A stretch of 55,890 nt of DNA from UBA5603 sp964501315 (GCA_964501315.1 CAZCSO010000012.1:1-55890), one strand, 5' to 3'. Counted from the stretch's first letter, positions 1-7,894 are shown. Made by a program: numbers and translations. Notes: generated by a model from the letters alone, not told the origin.

Positions 1-30
1 CAAACTGTGAACAATCATCTTTTTTTATGA

Positions 31-56
31 AAAAACAGACGATAATACGTCTGTTT
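31..56 (-). terminator. Rho-independent terminator of the sigma/anti-sigma operon
   Basis: A perfect 9-bp inverted repeat (AAACAGACG at 33-41 and its complement at 48-56) encloses a 6-nt loop. On the minus strand it is followed by a run of Ts. It lies 6 bases past the stop of the anti-sigma factor gene. The remaining bases 1-30 hold nothing I recognise. Confidence 0.85.
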
Positions 57-61
57 AAAGG

Positions 62-934
62 TTATTCAAGGGGGCGTTGATTGTAGAGGTCAATAAGTTC
101 AACAAGCGGTAATGCCAACAACGATTCAAAATCGGCCTGCGTCGTATAAACATCGTAACTGTAGTAAACCGACGTGACAATCTGATAATGGAGGATGCTT
201 ACATTGTATTCGTCTGCCGCATACTGCCATGCTGAAAAGACGGGTATCGATCCAGTTGTATTGGTTGGAGTAGTAATCGATGATTCGTATCCGGCCGTCG
301 AATCCAGCGAATCATTGACAGCGGAGTCCGTATAGATGGGAACCGTAAATTCATCGGTTGTTTTGGACGTCGCGGTCACTAAAGTGGTTGTTTCCGTGAT
401 GAATTGATGCGAATCGATTATTAACGATGTGATCGTCAAGGTCGTCAATGTGTCGTCAATGGCTGATTTAACTGATGTAAGATCGGTCCATTCTCCCGAA
501 GAAAAGGATACTAAAATCGCTGATTCTTGAGGATTGGGTGTTTCACCAAACATGGATTGAACCATCGATTCAAGTACGTCTTGAGTGGACTCATGCCAAT
601 AGTTGATCTCAGAAAGTGACTCTTCGGCGTCGTCATTCAAAGCTTCGACATCGACAACTCGACCAAAGCGATTGACAGATAGCTCGTAAGCAGGGTTCAT
701 TTCGACATTTAGGGTCGCTACCGGAGAAAATTCGACGATTGTAAAACCGATGCCAATCACTCCGAGAAGCAAACTCATCATGGAATAGATTAGTTTGAAT
801 GGTTGAAAGCGAGGGGCGGGTGCAGAATCGGTAATCGTCAGTTCTTGTAATACCTCTGCAAAGGCTTCTTTATGGGATGTAATCGGAAGCGATGCGTGCA
901 TCGCCATCGATTTTTTTAATTGTGAGTACCGCAT
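62..934 (-). CDS. RsgI-like membrane-spanning anti-sigma factor
   Basis: A 290-residue protein of predicted type: a cytoplasmic N-terminus of about 45 residues, one membrane helix (about 46-65), then an extracytoplasmic region. Just after the helix, the stretch with NVEMNPAYELSVNRFGRVV and VEALNDDAEE matches the conserved middle domain of RsgI-type anti-sigma factors (ALDVNPSIEL..NKxGKVI pattern). The C-terminal half is Ser/Thr-rich and not recognised. The gene starts 1 base after the stop of the ECF sigma gene, with AAAGGAGG just upstream. Inference: it holds the upstream sigma factor at the membrane and releases it on an envelope signal. The N-terminal sigma-binding part is too divergent to name by sequence alone. 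Confidence 0.72.
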   Translation of the reverse strand: MRYSQLKKSMAMHASLPITSHKEAFAEVLQELTITDSAPAPRFQPFKLIYSMMSLLLGVIGIGFTIVEFSPVATLNVEMNPAYELSVNRFGRVVDVEALNDDAEESLSEINYWHESTQDVLESMVQSMFGETPNPQESAILVSFSSGEWTDLTSVKSAIDDTLTTLTITSLIIDSHQFITETTTLVTATSKTTDEFTVPIYTDSAVNDSLDSTAGYESSITTPTNTTGSIPVFSAWQYAADEYNVSILHYQIVTSVYYSYDVYTTQADFESLLALPLVELIDLYNQRPLE

Positions 935-935
935 C

Positions 936-1463
936 TTAATCCTCCTTTACGGCTGCTTTCATTTTTTTAACGGCACGTTGATACAACCATGTGATGGTGC
1001 CGATGGGTTTGTCGAGCGCTAACGCAATTTCGCGATGCGTCAACTGATCGATGGTGTGCATGATGACCACGTTGCGTTCGTTTTCGTCTAATACCGATAA
1101 AGCTTTTTGGATGATGGCTTGGTGTTCCATCTCGATTTCTACGTGACCGACCAACGCGTAATTGTCTAAAAAATCCAAATCATCGCCCGTATACACGACT
1201 CGTTTTTGCGATTGGTATTCGTTGATTGCCAGTCGTTTCGCCATGGTGACCAAATAGCCAACAATGTGTCGTTCTTGATAACGGTGAATCTGTTGCAAGA
1301 ACCTCAAATACGTATCTTGCACGATGTCTTCCGCTTTGCTTTTGTCTCGAACAATCGCCAAGACACTGTAGAACACGATTTTGTTGGTGCGATCGTAAAA
1401 TTCATCAAAAACAGAAACTTCACCGCTCTTTAATCGTTTTACGATTTGTTCAAGGTCTTGCAT
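936..1463 (-). CDS. ECF-family RNA polymerase sigma factor
   Basis: A sigma-70 family factor of about 175 residues, the usual ECF size. Region 2 carries the EDIVQDTYLRFLQQ signature (promoter melting and core binding). Region 4 is a helix-turn-helix near LTHREIALALDKPIGTITW. An earlier in-frame ATG exists at 1505, but the perfect ribosome binding site AGGAGGT (1471-1477) serves the ATG at 1463, so that start is chosen. The gene is directly followed by a membrane anti-sigma factor. No long C-terminal extension is present. The target genes cannot be told from the sequence. Confidence 0.9.
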   Translation of the reverse strand: MQDLEQIVKRLKSGEVSVFDEFYDRTNKIVFYSVLAIVRDKSKAEDIVQDTYLRFLQQIHRYQERHIVGYLVTMAKRLAINEYQSQKRVVYTGDDLDFLDNYALVGHVEIEMEHQAIIQKALSVLDENERNVVIMHTIDQLTHREIALALDKPIGTITWLYQRAVKKMKAAVKED

Positions 1464-1515
1464 CAGTCTCACCTCCTGAAGGATGCGACTGATGGTTGAT
1501 GACACTCATATAACA

Positions 1516-1541
1516 GTCGAACATCCGTATTTATTGTTATT
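1516..1541 (-). promoter_or_regulatory. Possible ECF-type promoter of the sigma operon
   Basis: Minus-strand AATAAC (1536-1541) is separated by 16 bases from CGAC (1516-1519), the AAC/CG-rich layout typical of ECF-dependent promoters. No good sigma-A pair is seen in this gap. It would imply autoregulation. This rests on short motifs only. Confidence 0.3.
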
Positions 1542-1556
1542 TTTCAAAAAACCATG

Positions 1557-1578
1557 CAAAAAAGGATGTTATTCATCC
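1557..1578 (-). terminator. Terminator overlapping the stop codon of the DUF2188 gene
   Basis: The stem CATCC/GGATG (1574-1578 with 1564-1568) has a 5-nt loop that contains the TAA stop at 1569-1571. Six Ts follow on the minus strand (1558-1563). The stem is only 5 bp, so termination may be partial. Confidence 0.65.
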
Positions 1579-2483
1579 GTTTCTGAATCAATAACATCCT
1601 TAAACGTCGCTTTTTTCCGAATTTTACCATCTTTACGATGGACGATGACGTCAGAATCGGATGTCAACGCTTTAATGGTCGCAAAACTGATGGCTTCTCT
1701 CTGCGTTTCCAAAACGGAGATAATCGTTTCGCTTCCTTCTTTTTTGACATACCATTTATCGTCAATAGGACGGTATAATACGTGATACTTAGGCGGTGTT
1801 TTCTTTTTGGGTTCTGCTTTTTTCTTGATGACCTGCGTGACCGCTGGTTCGCTCTTTTTGGGTGCCGGCGTCGGTTTGGGCGTTGATTTGACTGTTTTTT
1901 TAGGTTTGATATCGTCATCAAGAGGGGGTAATGTCCGTTTTATCATGGGTGGAACGTCTTTTTTTATGGGTAAAGGTTCCATCGTTTCGTTGGTTATTTT
2001 AGGTTCCGGTTTATCGTAATGGATTGGTTGAGGATGACTTTCTTCAACCAGTATGGTTTCGGTAATCTGCGTTTCATCCGGTTCACTTTCTTTTATTTCT
2101 ACGTTTTCCATGGGTTCGTCATCGAGTAAAGGTTGAATCGGATTTTTGAGACTGTCCGGCGTTTCCAACTGAGAAATGGGTTCGTGATGCGTTGCTTGTG
2201 GCGGTTCCTGATTCACGATGGGAGTTTCTTCTTGTTCGGAACGATAGGATACAACGCCGGTCTTAAGTGAATTGCCCTCGCGCTTGGCCTCTCTGGGTTT
2301 TGGCTGTTTTTGATTGTCTTCGTTTTCTACCGGTGCGAGCGTCGTTGATAATACGGGTCGTTTAAATGCTCGCTGATGGATTTTTTTGAAGATAAGAAAA
2401 GATACTACCAAGAGCAAGACAACGCCAAAAACAAGGCCTAAAAATAGTCCGTATTTTTCTAGAAAGTCAAGTAAGACTTGCAT
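1569..2483 (-). CDS. Membrane-anchored protein with C-terminal DUF2188 domain
   Basis: 304 residues. One membrane helix near residues 12-32 is followed by about 190 residues of low-complexity Pro/Lys/Glu/Thr-rich linker. The final 60-70 residues look like DUF2188: YHVLYRPIDDKWYVKKEG, then an aligned segment ending VIVHRKDGKIRKKATF, close to the WxVKKEG...VHGRDGRI family pattern. Function of DUF2188 is unknown; some members occur in cell-surface or DNA-associated contexts. The ribosome binding site is AAGGGGGTG. It is the last gene of the operon that begins with the ABC exporter. The linker suggests a tethered domain projecting from the membrane. Confidence 0.65.
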   Translation of the reverse strand: MQVLLDFLEKYGLFLGLVFGVVLLLVVSFLIFKKIHQRAFKRPVLSTTLAPVENEDNQKQPKPREAKREGNSLKTGVVSYRSEQEETPIVNQEPPQATHHEPISQLETPDSLKNPIQPLLDDEPMENVEIKESEPDETQITETILVEESHPQPIHYDKPEPKITNETMEPLPIKKDVPPMIKRTLPPLDDDIKPKKTVKSTPKPTPAPKKSEPAVTQVIKKKAEPKKKTPPKYHVLYRPIDDKWYVKKEGSETIISVLETQREAISFATIKALTSDSDVIVHRKDGKIRKKATFKDVIDSETDE

Positions 2484-2502
2484 TGGCTCACCCCCTTAAG
2501 CA

Positions 2503-3360
2503 TTAGAATAACTTCATTTGTTCATGATCCTCTGGGTGAATGTGTTTCACAAAATCACCCATGGCGTATTTGATTTTGTTTTTCTTGCACGCGATGACAA
2601 ATTCTTTTTTTAGCTTTTGTGCATCGGGTGATTGACACGACGGTTTCGAACCAAAGTGATCCATATAAACATTCTTAAGTCCTGGGAACTCACGATCAAT
2701 GAGTTCATAGAATTTTCGACGTTTTTCATCGTTAAGGATCATGCCAAACGTTGGATAAACGTATCGGATTTTTAGATCTTTCGCTTTTTGTATTATTTGA
2801 AGGTACGTTTCCGTCGTATCGTTGATATACGGAATAATCGGCGATAACAAAATCCCACACGGTATTTTTTCTAATTCGAGTTTATGGAGCAGTTTCCACC
2901 GTTGCGATGGCGTACAATACTCTGGTTCAATCCGTTTTGACAACTCGTCCGAGTAGGTGCTCATGATCACCATGACAAAAACCTGACTATGGCGTTGGAT
3001 GGCTTTCAACTCATCCAGATTCGCTAAAACTCCATCGTTTCGGGTGAAAATGACGACACCATTGCGGCTTTGATCGAGCAATTTCAGTGCACCCTGCGTA
3101 AGGTGATGGATGGATTCTAATTCGCTGTACGGTTCGCCACCTTGTCCGATGCCAATCAATTTACCCGTGATGCCCCGTGTCAATTCATCGTTCAGAATCG
3201 AAATAGCGGATTCAATAGGCATTAACTCGCGCTGAAAAAACGGCGATAAAACGTCGTTTTTCTGCAACGACTTATGACCGTAGAGATTGAGATCAAAATC
3301 GATACCAAACCATTTTTTAGGGGCTTTTGATGGCAAAATGATCGTTTTTATCGATAACAC
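2503..3360 (-). CDS. SPL-family radical-SAM homologue lacking the [4Fe-4S] cysteines
   Basis: 285 residues with a GTG start behind AAAGGAGTGAG. Most of the length follows the SplB-like (COG1533) radical-SAM family: an N-terminal WFGIDFDLNLY segment, then TQGALKLL, an ELSKRIEPE strand, GILLSPIIPYINDT, YVYPTFGMIL and FPGLKN. In the family the NxNxY segment is followed at once by GCxHGCxYC, which binds the iron-sulfur cluster. Here about 20 residues with all three cysteines are missing and the text runs NLYGHKSLQKND. The four cysteines left (in EYCTP, IPCGI, PSCQS, IACKK) form no cluster motif. The reading frame is intact and well spaced in the operon, so it looks maintained. Inference: a non-catalytic relative, perhaps a binding or regulatory protein. 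Confidence 0.72.
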   Translation of the reverse strand: MLSIKTIILPSKAPKKWFGIDFDLNLYGHKSLQKNDVLSPFFQRELMPIESAISILNDELTRGITGKLIGIGQGGEPYSELESIHHLTQGALKLLDQSRNGVVIFTRNDGVLANLDELKAIQRHSQVFVMVIMSTYSDELSKRIEPEYCTPSQRWKLLHKLELEKIPCGILLSPIIPYINDTTETYLQIIQKAKDLKIRYVYPTFGMILNDEKRRKFYELIDREFPGLKNVYMDHFGSKPSCQSPDAQKLKKEFVIACKKNKIKYAMGDFVKHIHPEDHEQMKLF

Positions 3361-3374
3361 ACAGCCTCACTCCT

Positions 3375-3896
3375 TTAATAACGCCAAATCAATATTAACA
3401 AGATAAAAACCAATAAAAACAAACCGTATTGAACATAAAAAGGATAGGCTTTTTGAGTTTTAATTGCGGTTTCGAGTGGTTTTGTCAATTCTTTCACTGT
3501 TTTTTTATTCGTTGGTTTGATGAGGATAAAGGGCCATTTAACCCAATGAATGGATTCTTTCAATTCATCATCGAGTAATTCAGGATTGCTCATCAATGTT
3601 GCTTTGACCGCTTCATAACCACTGATGTTCAAATTAAACATCATTAACCACGTTTCATTGCGACGGTAAGTTAGAAAGCTTACTACAGCATAAACAATCA
3701 AACAGCAACCCATCACAATACCAACAGCGAGATAATTCGTTGTTTCACATAGGATAGCGCTGCTCAGGACAATCAAACCGAAGCCTATGCTATCGATGAT
3801 TTTTACGACGTAATGATGTTTGAACGAAGGGATTAATAGCGCATAGATGATGCCAACGGAAGCGACGGCTTTTAAAATGATTTCAATTAGTTGCAT
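3375..3896 (-). CDS. Small multi-pass membrane protein of unknown function
   Basis: 173 residues with about four hydrophobic segments: residues 5-22, 33-50, 55-77 and 154-172. A soluble Lys/Glu-containing loop lies between the third and fourth. I recognise no family. ATG is preceded by GGAG. It sits between the kinase-like gene and the radical-SAM homologue, with gaps of 3 and 14 bases, so it is almost certainly co-transcribed with them. Confidence 0.7.
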   Translation of the reverse strand: MQLIEIILKAVASVGIIYALLIPSFKHHYVVKIIDSIGFGLIVLSSAILCETTNYLAVGIVMGCCLIVYAVVSFLTYRRNETWLMMFNLNISGYEAVKATLMSNPELLDDELKESIHWVKWPFILIKPTNKKTVKELTKPLETAIKTQKAYPFYVQYGLFLLVFILLILIWRY

Positions 3897-3899
3897 AGT

Positions 3900-4442
3900 T
3901 TACTCCGTTTCCAAGTAAGGCTTAAGGGTAGCGATTAATTCGTCGATGGATAAGACCGCTTCAATCGAAACGATGGGACAGGTTAACTGTTTCATCCATT
4001 CTAAGTGTTGTTTGCGGCTTCGGGTGGTCTCATCGCCGTTATCGTATTGTTTGACCCATTCAAGGAAATCTAAATGCTGTTGATATAAATCGCCTCCGGG
4101 TTTAACACGATCGCCGAACCGATGGGATTCTCTGTGCTTGATTCGTTCGACTCGAACATCCGTTGGCAAATGAAGGTAAACGGCTAAATCAAGACGAGAA
4201 ATAAAAACATCCCCCCATCCGACGAAAGCGCCGCTGATGACGACGTTATCGTGTTGTTTTAACCGGTTCTCAATGATTTTAATGCGTTCACTAACATCAC
4301 GTTTGACTGTGAAGGGGGGATCCGTAGGACACCAAAAGACATCATCGATATCAATCAAATGAAATCCATAACGTTGACAGATGGCTCTTGCGAGCGTTGT
4401 CGTTCCCGAACCGGATGATCCGAAGATATGGATGATTTTCAT
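3900..4442 (-). CDS. P-loop NTPase of the adenylate-kinase/topology-modulation type
   Basis: About 180 residues. The N-terminus MKIIHIFGSSGSGTTTLA is a Walker A P-loop (GSSGSGTT), followed by IDIDDVFW, the substrate-side acidic motif of small nucleoside/nucleotide kinase-like proteins. A later VERIKHRESHRFG segment resembles the LID arginines. The substrate is unknown. An ATG 66 bases upstream would overlap the ABC permease gene, but AGGAGGTG lies directly before the ATG at 4442, so the shorter start is chosen and the overlap vanishes. Confidence 0.78.
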   Translation of the reverse strand: MKIIHIFGSSGSGTTTLARAICQRYGFHLIDIDDVFWCPTDPPFTVKRDVSERIKIIENRLKQHDNVVISGAFVGWGDVFISRLDLAVYLHLPTDVRVERIKHRESHRFGDRVKPGGDLYQQHLDFLEWVKQYDNGDETTRSRKQHLEWMKQLTCPIVSIEAVLSIDELIATLKPYLETE

Positions 4443-4452
4443 AGCCCACCTC

Positions 4453-5625
4453 CTATTTTGCAAACATAATTCTTTCGCTTTTGAACATTTTGTTGAGAAT
4501 GAAGACAAGAATAGCCACGTACATTAAATTCGCCGCCAACGTAATCAACAGATACAACCACGTTCTTGGGTCAAATAACAAAATGGCCGTCAACGTCTGA
4601 ACGGTATTGTAAATGGGTACAAGGTACATAAGCGCCATCGGATTGGCTTTCGAACCGAACATCGAGCTGATGCCCACTAATATCGTTAAGATATAGATAG
4701 GCATAATCAAGGTGTTGGCCTCTTTTAACGATTTGGAATACGCGGATATGATCGCAATCATTCCAACCATGACAAAGACAGTCGAAAACAACAATAACAA
4801 AATCATGAGGTAATCGGAAAAACCATAGATACTGACGTCGATTTCTCCCATTTGCATAATCTTCGGTAACGAAATAAGGATGCCTATAAACGATGATATC
4901 GCCGATATCAAAGCGAGCATACCCAAACTCAGTATTTTACCCAAGGCAATCTCACTTCGTTTGACGGGCGTAATCAAAAGGGTCGCCATGGTTCCACGTT
5001 CTTTTTCTCCCGCAATCGATTCAGGTCCAATTGACATGGCTCCGGCAAACAAGAACATGATGACCAGCATCGGTAACATCATAGCCATCATTTCCCCAAT
5101 CATTTCTTCTTCGTCGAGCGGGGTCGATGAGATAATCGCATCAAAGAACGAAATGTCACCGTACGTTTCGGTAACATAACCGGCACGCAATGTTTCTAGA
5201 TAACTCATGAACCGAGAAGCGGTTGCGTCGGATTGCATTTCATTAGGATTATAATAAAGGCTCATTTCGGGTTGCGAGGTACCCACTGTCGCTTCAAAAT
5301 CAGAGGGGAAGACAATGAGCAAATCCCACTCTCGATTATCGATTAAGTCTTGATAGTCAGCGATTTCTGAAGAATCAATCGTCGTAATGACGGCTGTTTC
5401 ATCCGTTTCATACATCTGATAGATGCTTGAAAAAGTTCCAAAATCATTCACAATGGCTATCTCGGACGGTTCATCGGGTTCGATGAAACTGGTGATGGCA
5501 GACCCCATAAAACTGTAGATAATAAATATCATCAAGCCGGGTAGAATCATGACGCTGAAAATCAAGCGTTTGTCTTTCATGACCCGGTCCCATTCTTTTT
5601 TAAAAATCGTCATTAGATTACGCAT
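4453..5625 (-). CDS. ABC-2 type permease (NatB-like)
   Basis: About 390 residues. A first membrane helix near the N-terminus is followed by a long extracytoplasmic loop (about residues 55-185) and then five to six helices. The segment SIAGEKERGTMATLLITPVKRSEI is the hallmark of NatB/ABC-2 permeases. The start at 5625 is chosen because AAGGTGAG precedes it. It overlaps the 3' end of the ATPase gene by 8 bases, a sign of coupled translation. Together with that ATPase it would form an exporter. NatAB of Bacillus exports Na+, but substrate assignment by homology is unsafe in this family. Confidence 0.85.
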   Translation of the reverse strand: MRNLMTIFKKEWDRVMKDKRLIFSVMILPGLMIFIIYSFMGSAITSFIEPDEPSEIAIVNDFGTFSSIYQMYETDETAVITTIDSSEIADYQDLIDNREWDLLIVFPSDFEATVGTSQPEMSLYYNPNEMQSDATASRFMSYLETLRAGYVTETYGDISFFDAIISSTPLDEEEMIGEMMAMMLPMLVIMFLFAGAMSIGPESIAGEKERGTMATLLITPVKRSEIALGKILSLGMLALISAISSFIGILISLPKIMQMGEIDVSIYGFSDYLMILLLLFSTVFVMVGMIAIISAYSKSLKEANTLIMPIYILTILVGISSMFGSKANPMALMYLVPIYNTVQTLTAILLFDPRTWLYLLITLAANLMYVAILVFILNKMFKSERIMFAK

Positions 5626-6403
5626 GGATCTCACCTTCGCTTTCGGCTTGGACAAGATCAAAGAATATGGCTTCTAAATCCGATTCGGACGTTGCGAGCT
5701 CTTTAAGCGGTTTATCAAGCATCAATTTACCGTTGATAATGATGCCGACGCGATCGCACAACCGTTCTACCAAACTGAAAATATGCGTCGATACAATCAA
5801 CGTTTTTCCTTGGTCACGAAGTTCCTTCAAATAATCGGTCACCACTTTGGCGGTCAACACATCGAGTCCATTGGTCGGTTCATCAAAGATGATGACATCG
5901 GGATTGTGAACCAAGGCAATGGCAATCGATAGTTTTTGTCGCATACCGGTGGACAACTCGCCGACTTTCACTTCGGCGAAATGATCGATTCCGAATTTTT
6001 CGAATAACGTTTTTTTACGTTCCTTGGCGGTCATTTCAGCGACACCATGCAGGTTGGAAAAATAATCGTATAAATAATTGGGTGTGAAAAAATCTTCAAG
6101 CTTCAATTCGTTCGTTAGAAAACCGATGGATCGGCGAACCGTTGTTTCATCGGTCAAGACGCTATGTCCGTGAATCGTAATATCGCCTTCATCGGGCTTG
6201 ATCAACGTTGAAATGCACCGAAGTGTGGTCGTCTTTCCAGCACCATTAGGACCTAAGAGACCATAAATTTCGCCTTGGTACGCTTCAAAGGATAATTGAT
6301 TGACGGCTTTTTTGTAGGGAACCGATACGTGTTCTATCTTTTGTTGTTTTTTAGACAGTTTAAAGGTTTTTGAAATTGATTTTACTGTTAAAACGGGATT
6401 CAT
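5618..6403 (-). CDS. ABC transporter ATPase (NatA-like)
   Basis: 261 residues with a full ABC ATPase motif set: Walker A GLLGPNGAGKTTT, signature LSTGMRQKLS, Walker B VIIFDEPTNGLD and the H-loop STH. The order and the ABC-2 permease partner place it in the NatA/CcmA-like exporter group. It opens a six-gene operon that runs to 1569, behind a good sigma-A promoter at 6438-6466 and the ribosome binding site AGAAGGTG. Confidence 0.9.
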   Translation of the reverse strand: MNPVLTVKSISKTFKLSKKQQKIEHVSVPYKKAVNQLSFEAYQGEIYGLLGPNGAGKTTTLRCISTLIKPDEGDITIHGHSVLTDETTVRRSIGFLTNELKLEDFFTPNYLYDYFSNLHGVAEMTAKERKKTLFEKFGIDHFAEVKVGELSTGMRQKLSIAIALVHNPDVIIFDEPTNGLDVLTAKVVTDYLKELRDQGKTLIVSTHIFSLVERLCDRVGIIINGKLMLDKPLKELATSESDLEAIFFDLVQAESEGEIHA

Positions 6404-6437
6404 TCGTTAGCACCTTCTCGCATGAGTTATCATCTAT

Positions 6438-6466
6438 AGTTTATCAAATTTTTCACTGATTGACAA
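6438..6466 (-). promoter_or_regulatory. Sigma-A promoter of the ABC exporter operon
   Basis: Minus-strand TTGTCA (6461-6466), 17-bp spacer, TAAACT (6438-6443). It lies about 35 bp before the natA-like start codon. Confidence 0.8.
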
Positions 6467-6528
6467 TGAAAAATCCGAACACAAGCGTCCTTATGTTTTA
6501 TTTTAACGTATTTTCAATGAAATGGTGT

Positions 6529-6562
6529 AAAAAAAAAAGAAAAAGTCTAAAAATAGACTTTT
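6529..6562 (-). terminator. Terminator of the infC-rpmI-rplT operon
   Basis: AAAAGTCTA and its complement (6541-6549 with 6554-6562) flank a 4-nt loop. A T-rich run on the minus strand (6529-6541) follows. It lies just past the rplT stop. Confidence 0.9.
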
Positions 6563-6567
6563 AACTT

Positions 6568-6936
6568 TTATTCAGTAGCTTTCGTCAATGCTTTTTTTGC
6601 TTGATCACATAAAGCCGTAAAGCCTTTTGGATCATTGATAGCGATATCGGATAATACCTTGCGGTTTACGTCGATGCTGGCTTTGTTCAAGCCGTCCATT
6701 AGCCGTGAATAACTGATATCATTTAACCGTGCAGCAGCGTTGATACGCGTAATCCAAAGTTTGCGGAAATCGCGTTTTTTTCTACGGCGATCGCGATAAG
6801 CGTACGCCAATGAATTCATGACTTGTTCTTTTGCGGTTCTGAATAAAAGGTGTTTGGCACCGTAATATCCTTTGGCTAATTTTAATACTTTTTTACGTCT
6901 TTGTCTGGTGACATAGCCACCCTTAACTCTTGGCAT
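6568..6936 (-). CDS. rplT: Ribosomal protein bL20
   Basis: 122 residues, close to the usual 117-119, starting MPRVKGGYVTRQRRKKVLKLAKGYYG. The family's basic N-terminal extension and the core (KRDFRKLWITRINAAAR, YSRLMDGLNKA) are present. bL20 binds 23S rRNA early in 50S assembly. In Bacillus it also binds the infC leader to shut down its own operon, and a leader of that type is seen here at 7700-7846. It is the third gene, 15 bp after rpmI. Confidence 0.98.
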   Translation of the reverse strand: MPRVKGGYVTRQRRKKVLKLAKGYYGAKHLLFRTAKEQVMNSLAYAYRDRRRKKRDFRKLWITRINAAARLNDISYSRLMDGLNKASIDVNRKVLSDIAINDPKGFTALCDQAKKALTKATE

Positions 6937-6951
6937 GTTAAATTCCTCCTC

Positions 6952-7149
6952 TTACAAGTAAGGAACTTGGTGCTTAATACGTTTTAAGTCCGAGTTCCCC
7001 ACCACTTCTTTACGACGCTGTTGACGATTTTGTTTGGGTGATTTATGGCTCATTAAGTGGCCTCCAAACGTACTAGCTCTCATTAAAAGACCGGTACCGG
7101 TTCTTTTCAAGCGCTTTTTTGTTCCCGAATGGGATTTCATTTTTGGCAT
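6952..7149 (-). CDS. rpmI: Ribosomal protein bL35
   Basis: 65 residues, MPKMKSHSGTKKRLKRTGTG to a basic C-terminus, the standard bL35 form. The frame stays open upstream to 7248, but the family start and GGAGG before the ATG at 7149 fix the start. It is a 50S subunit protein in the conserved infC-rpmI-rplT order. Confidence 0.97.
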   Translation of the reverse strand: MPKMKSHSGTKKRLKRTGTGLLMRASTFGGHLMSHKSPKQNRQQRRKEVVGNSDLKRIKHQVPYL

Positions 7150-7163
7150 GATTCTTTCCTCCG

Positions 7164-7700
7164 TTATTTTTTCTTGGGTGCTAAAATTTGTGATAGGTAG
7201 CGTCCTTCTTGAGCAATTGCTTTTTCGGGGTCGCCAACCAATGCACATTTATTCGCAAAATTGGTTAAAACTTCTTTTCCTTGCTGAATCAAAATAGCCG
7301 GTGCCCGATTAGGCAATCTGACTGTGATTTTCAATTTGTCACCGTGTTCTAAGAACTTGATACCATTACGGACTTTGGTTTCAAAGTCATGCGTATCAAT
7401 AACGGCCGTCAAACGAATTTCTTTGAGTTCAACAATTTTTTGGTTCTTACGCGCTTCTTTCGCTTTCCGTTGTTGCTCGTAGCGATACTTGCTGTAATCG
7501 AGCAATTTGCATACGGGTGGGCGAGCAGTGGGCGCAATCAAAACCAAGTCCAAACCTTCTCGTTGCGCAATGAACAAAGCCTCACGCGTGGGTTTGATGC
7601 CCAACTGAGTGCCATCGTTACCGATGAGAAGCACTTCTTTTTCACGAATGGCTTCGTTGATCAATGTGTCATCTTTCTTAATGGGTTTGTTGTTATAGAT
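7164..7700 (-). CDS. infC: Translation initiation factor IF-3
   Basis: IF-3 keeps ribosomal subunits apart and checks start-codon pairing. The core INEAIREKEVLLIG, LDLVLIAPTARPPVCKLLDY and KEIRLTAVIDTHDF is typical. No ATG/GTG/TTG lies at the family start. The strong site GGAGGTG (7707-7713) is followed after 6 bases by ATC at 7698-7700, which gives 178 residues, the normal IF-3 length. infC genes are known for AUU/AUC-type starts that IF-3 itself discriminates against, allowing autoregulation. An upstream non-ATG start would place the terminator hairpin inside the coding region, so I reject it. The protein ends LAPKKK, as in relatives. Confidence 0.95.
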   Translation of the reverse strand: MYNNKPIKKDDTLINEAIREKEVLLIGNDGTQLGIKPTREALFIAQREGLDLVLIAPTARPPVCKLLDYSKYRYEQQRKAKEARKNQKIVELKEIRLTAVIDTHDFETKVRNGIKFLEHGDKLKITVRLPNRAPAILIQQGKEVLTNFANKCALVGDPEKAIAQEGRYLSQILAPKKK

Positions 7701-7721
7701 ATTGAACACCTCCAAGGTATT

Positions 7722-7750
7722 AAAAAAGTGGATCTTATCAAGACCCACTT
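7722..7750 (-). terminator. Leader attenuator before infC
   Basis: The minus-strand hairpin AAGTGGGTCTT / AAGATCCACTT (7740-7750 with 7726-7736; one G-U pair, 3-nt loop) is followed by six Ts. It lies between the promoter and the infC ribosome binding site, so it can end transcription early. Position and form match the bL20 leader of Bacillota. Confidence 0.8.
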
Positions 7751-7812
7751 TAAACAATTCGATTGAAAAGTTTATGCGTAGCACGTACCTATTGATCGAG
7801 CAATCAGGTGAG

Positions 7813-7824
7813 AAGTGGGATCTT
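7813..7824 (-). promoter_or_regulatory. Antiterminator strand of the bL20-type leader
   Basis: Minus-strand AAGATCCCACTT (7824 down to 7813) can pair with the same AAGTGGGTCTT strand (7740-7750) that forms the terminator. The two helices exclude each other, giving a switch. Confidence 0.6.
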
Positions 7825-7852
7825 CTACTTTCTACATTTTTTAACTTCTTAC

Positions 7853-7881
7853 ATTATAGCGCATCAAGCTTCGTTTGTCAA
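7853..7881 (-). promoter_or_regulatory. Consensus sigma-A promoter of infC-rpmI-rplT
   Basis: TTGACA (7876-7881), 17-bp spacer, TATAAT (7853-7858) on the minus strand: a perfect consensus. It begins 13 bp past the glmU stop and gives a leader of roughly 145 nt before infC. Confidence 0.95.
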
Positions 7882-7894
7882 CAAAAACAATTAC

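Noticed and set aside
1464..1505. Upstream ATG of the sigma factor gene
   Set aside because: No ribosome binding site there, while a perfect AGGAGGT serves the ATG at 1463.
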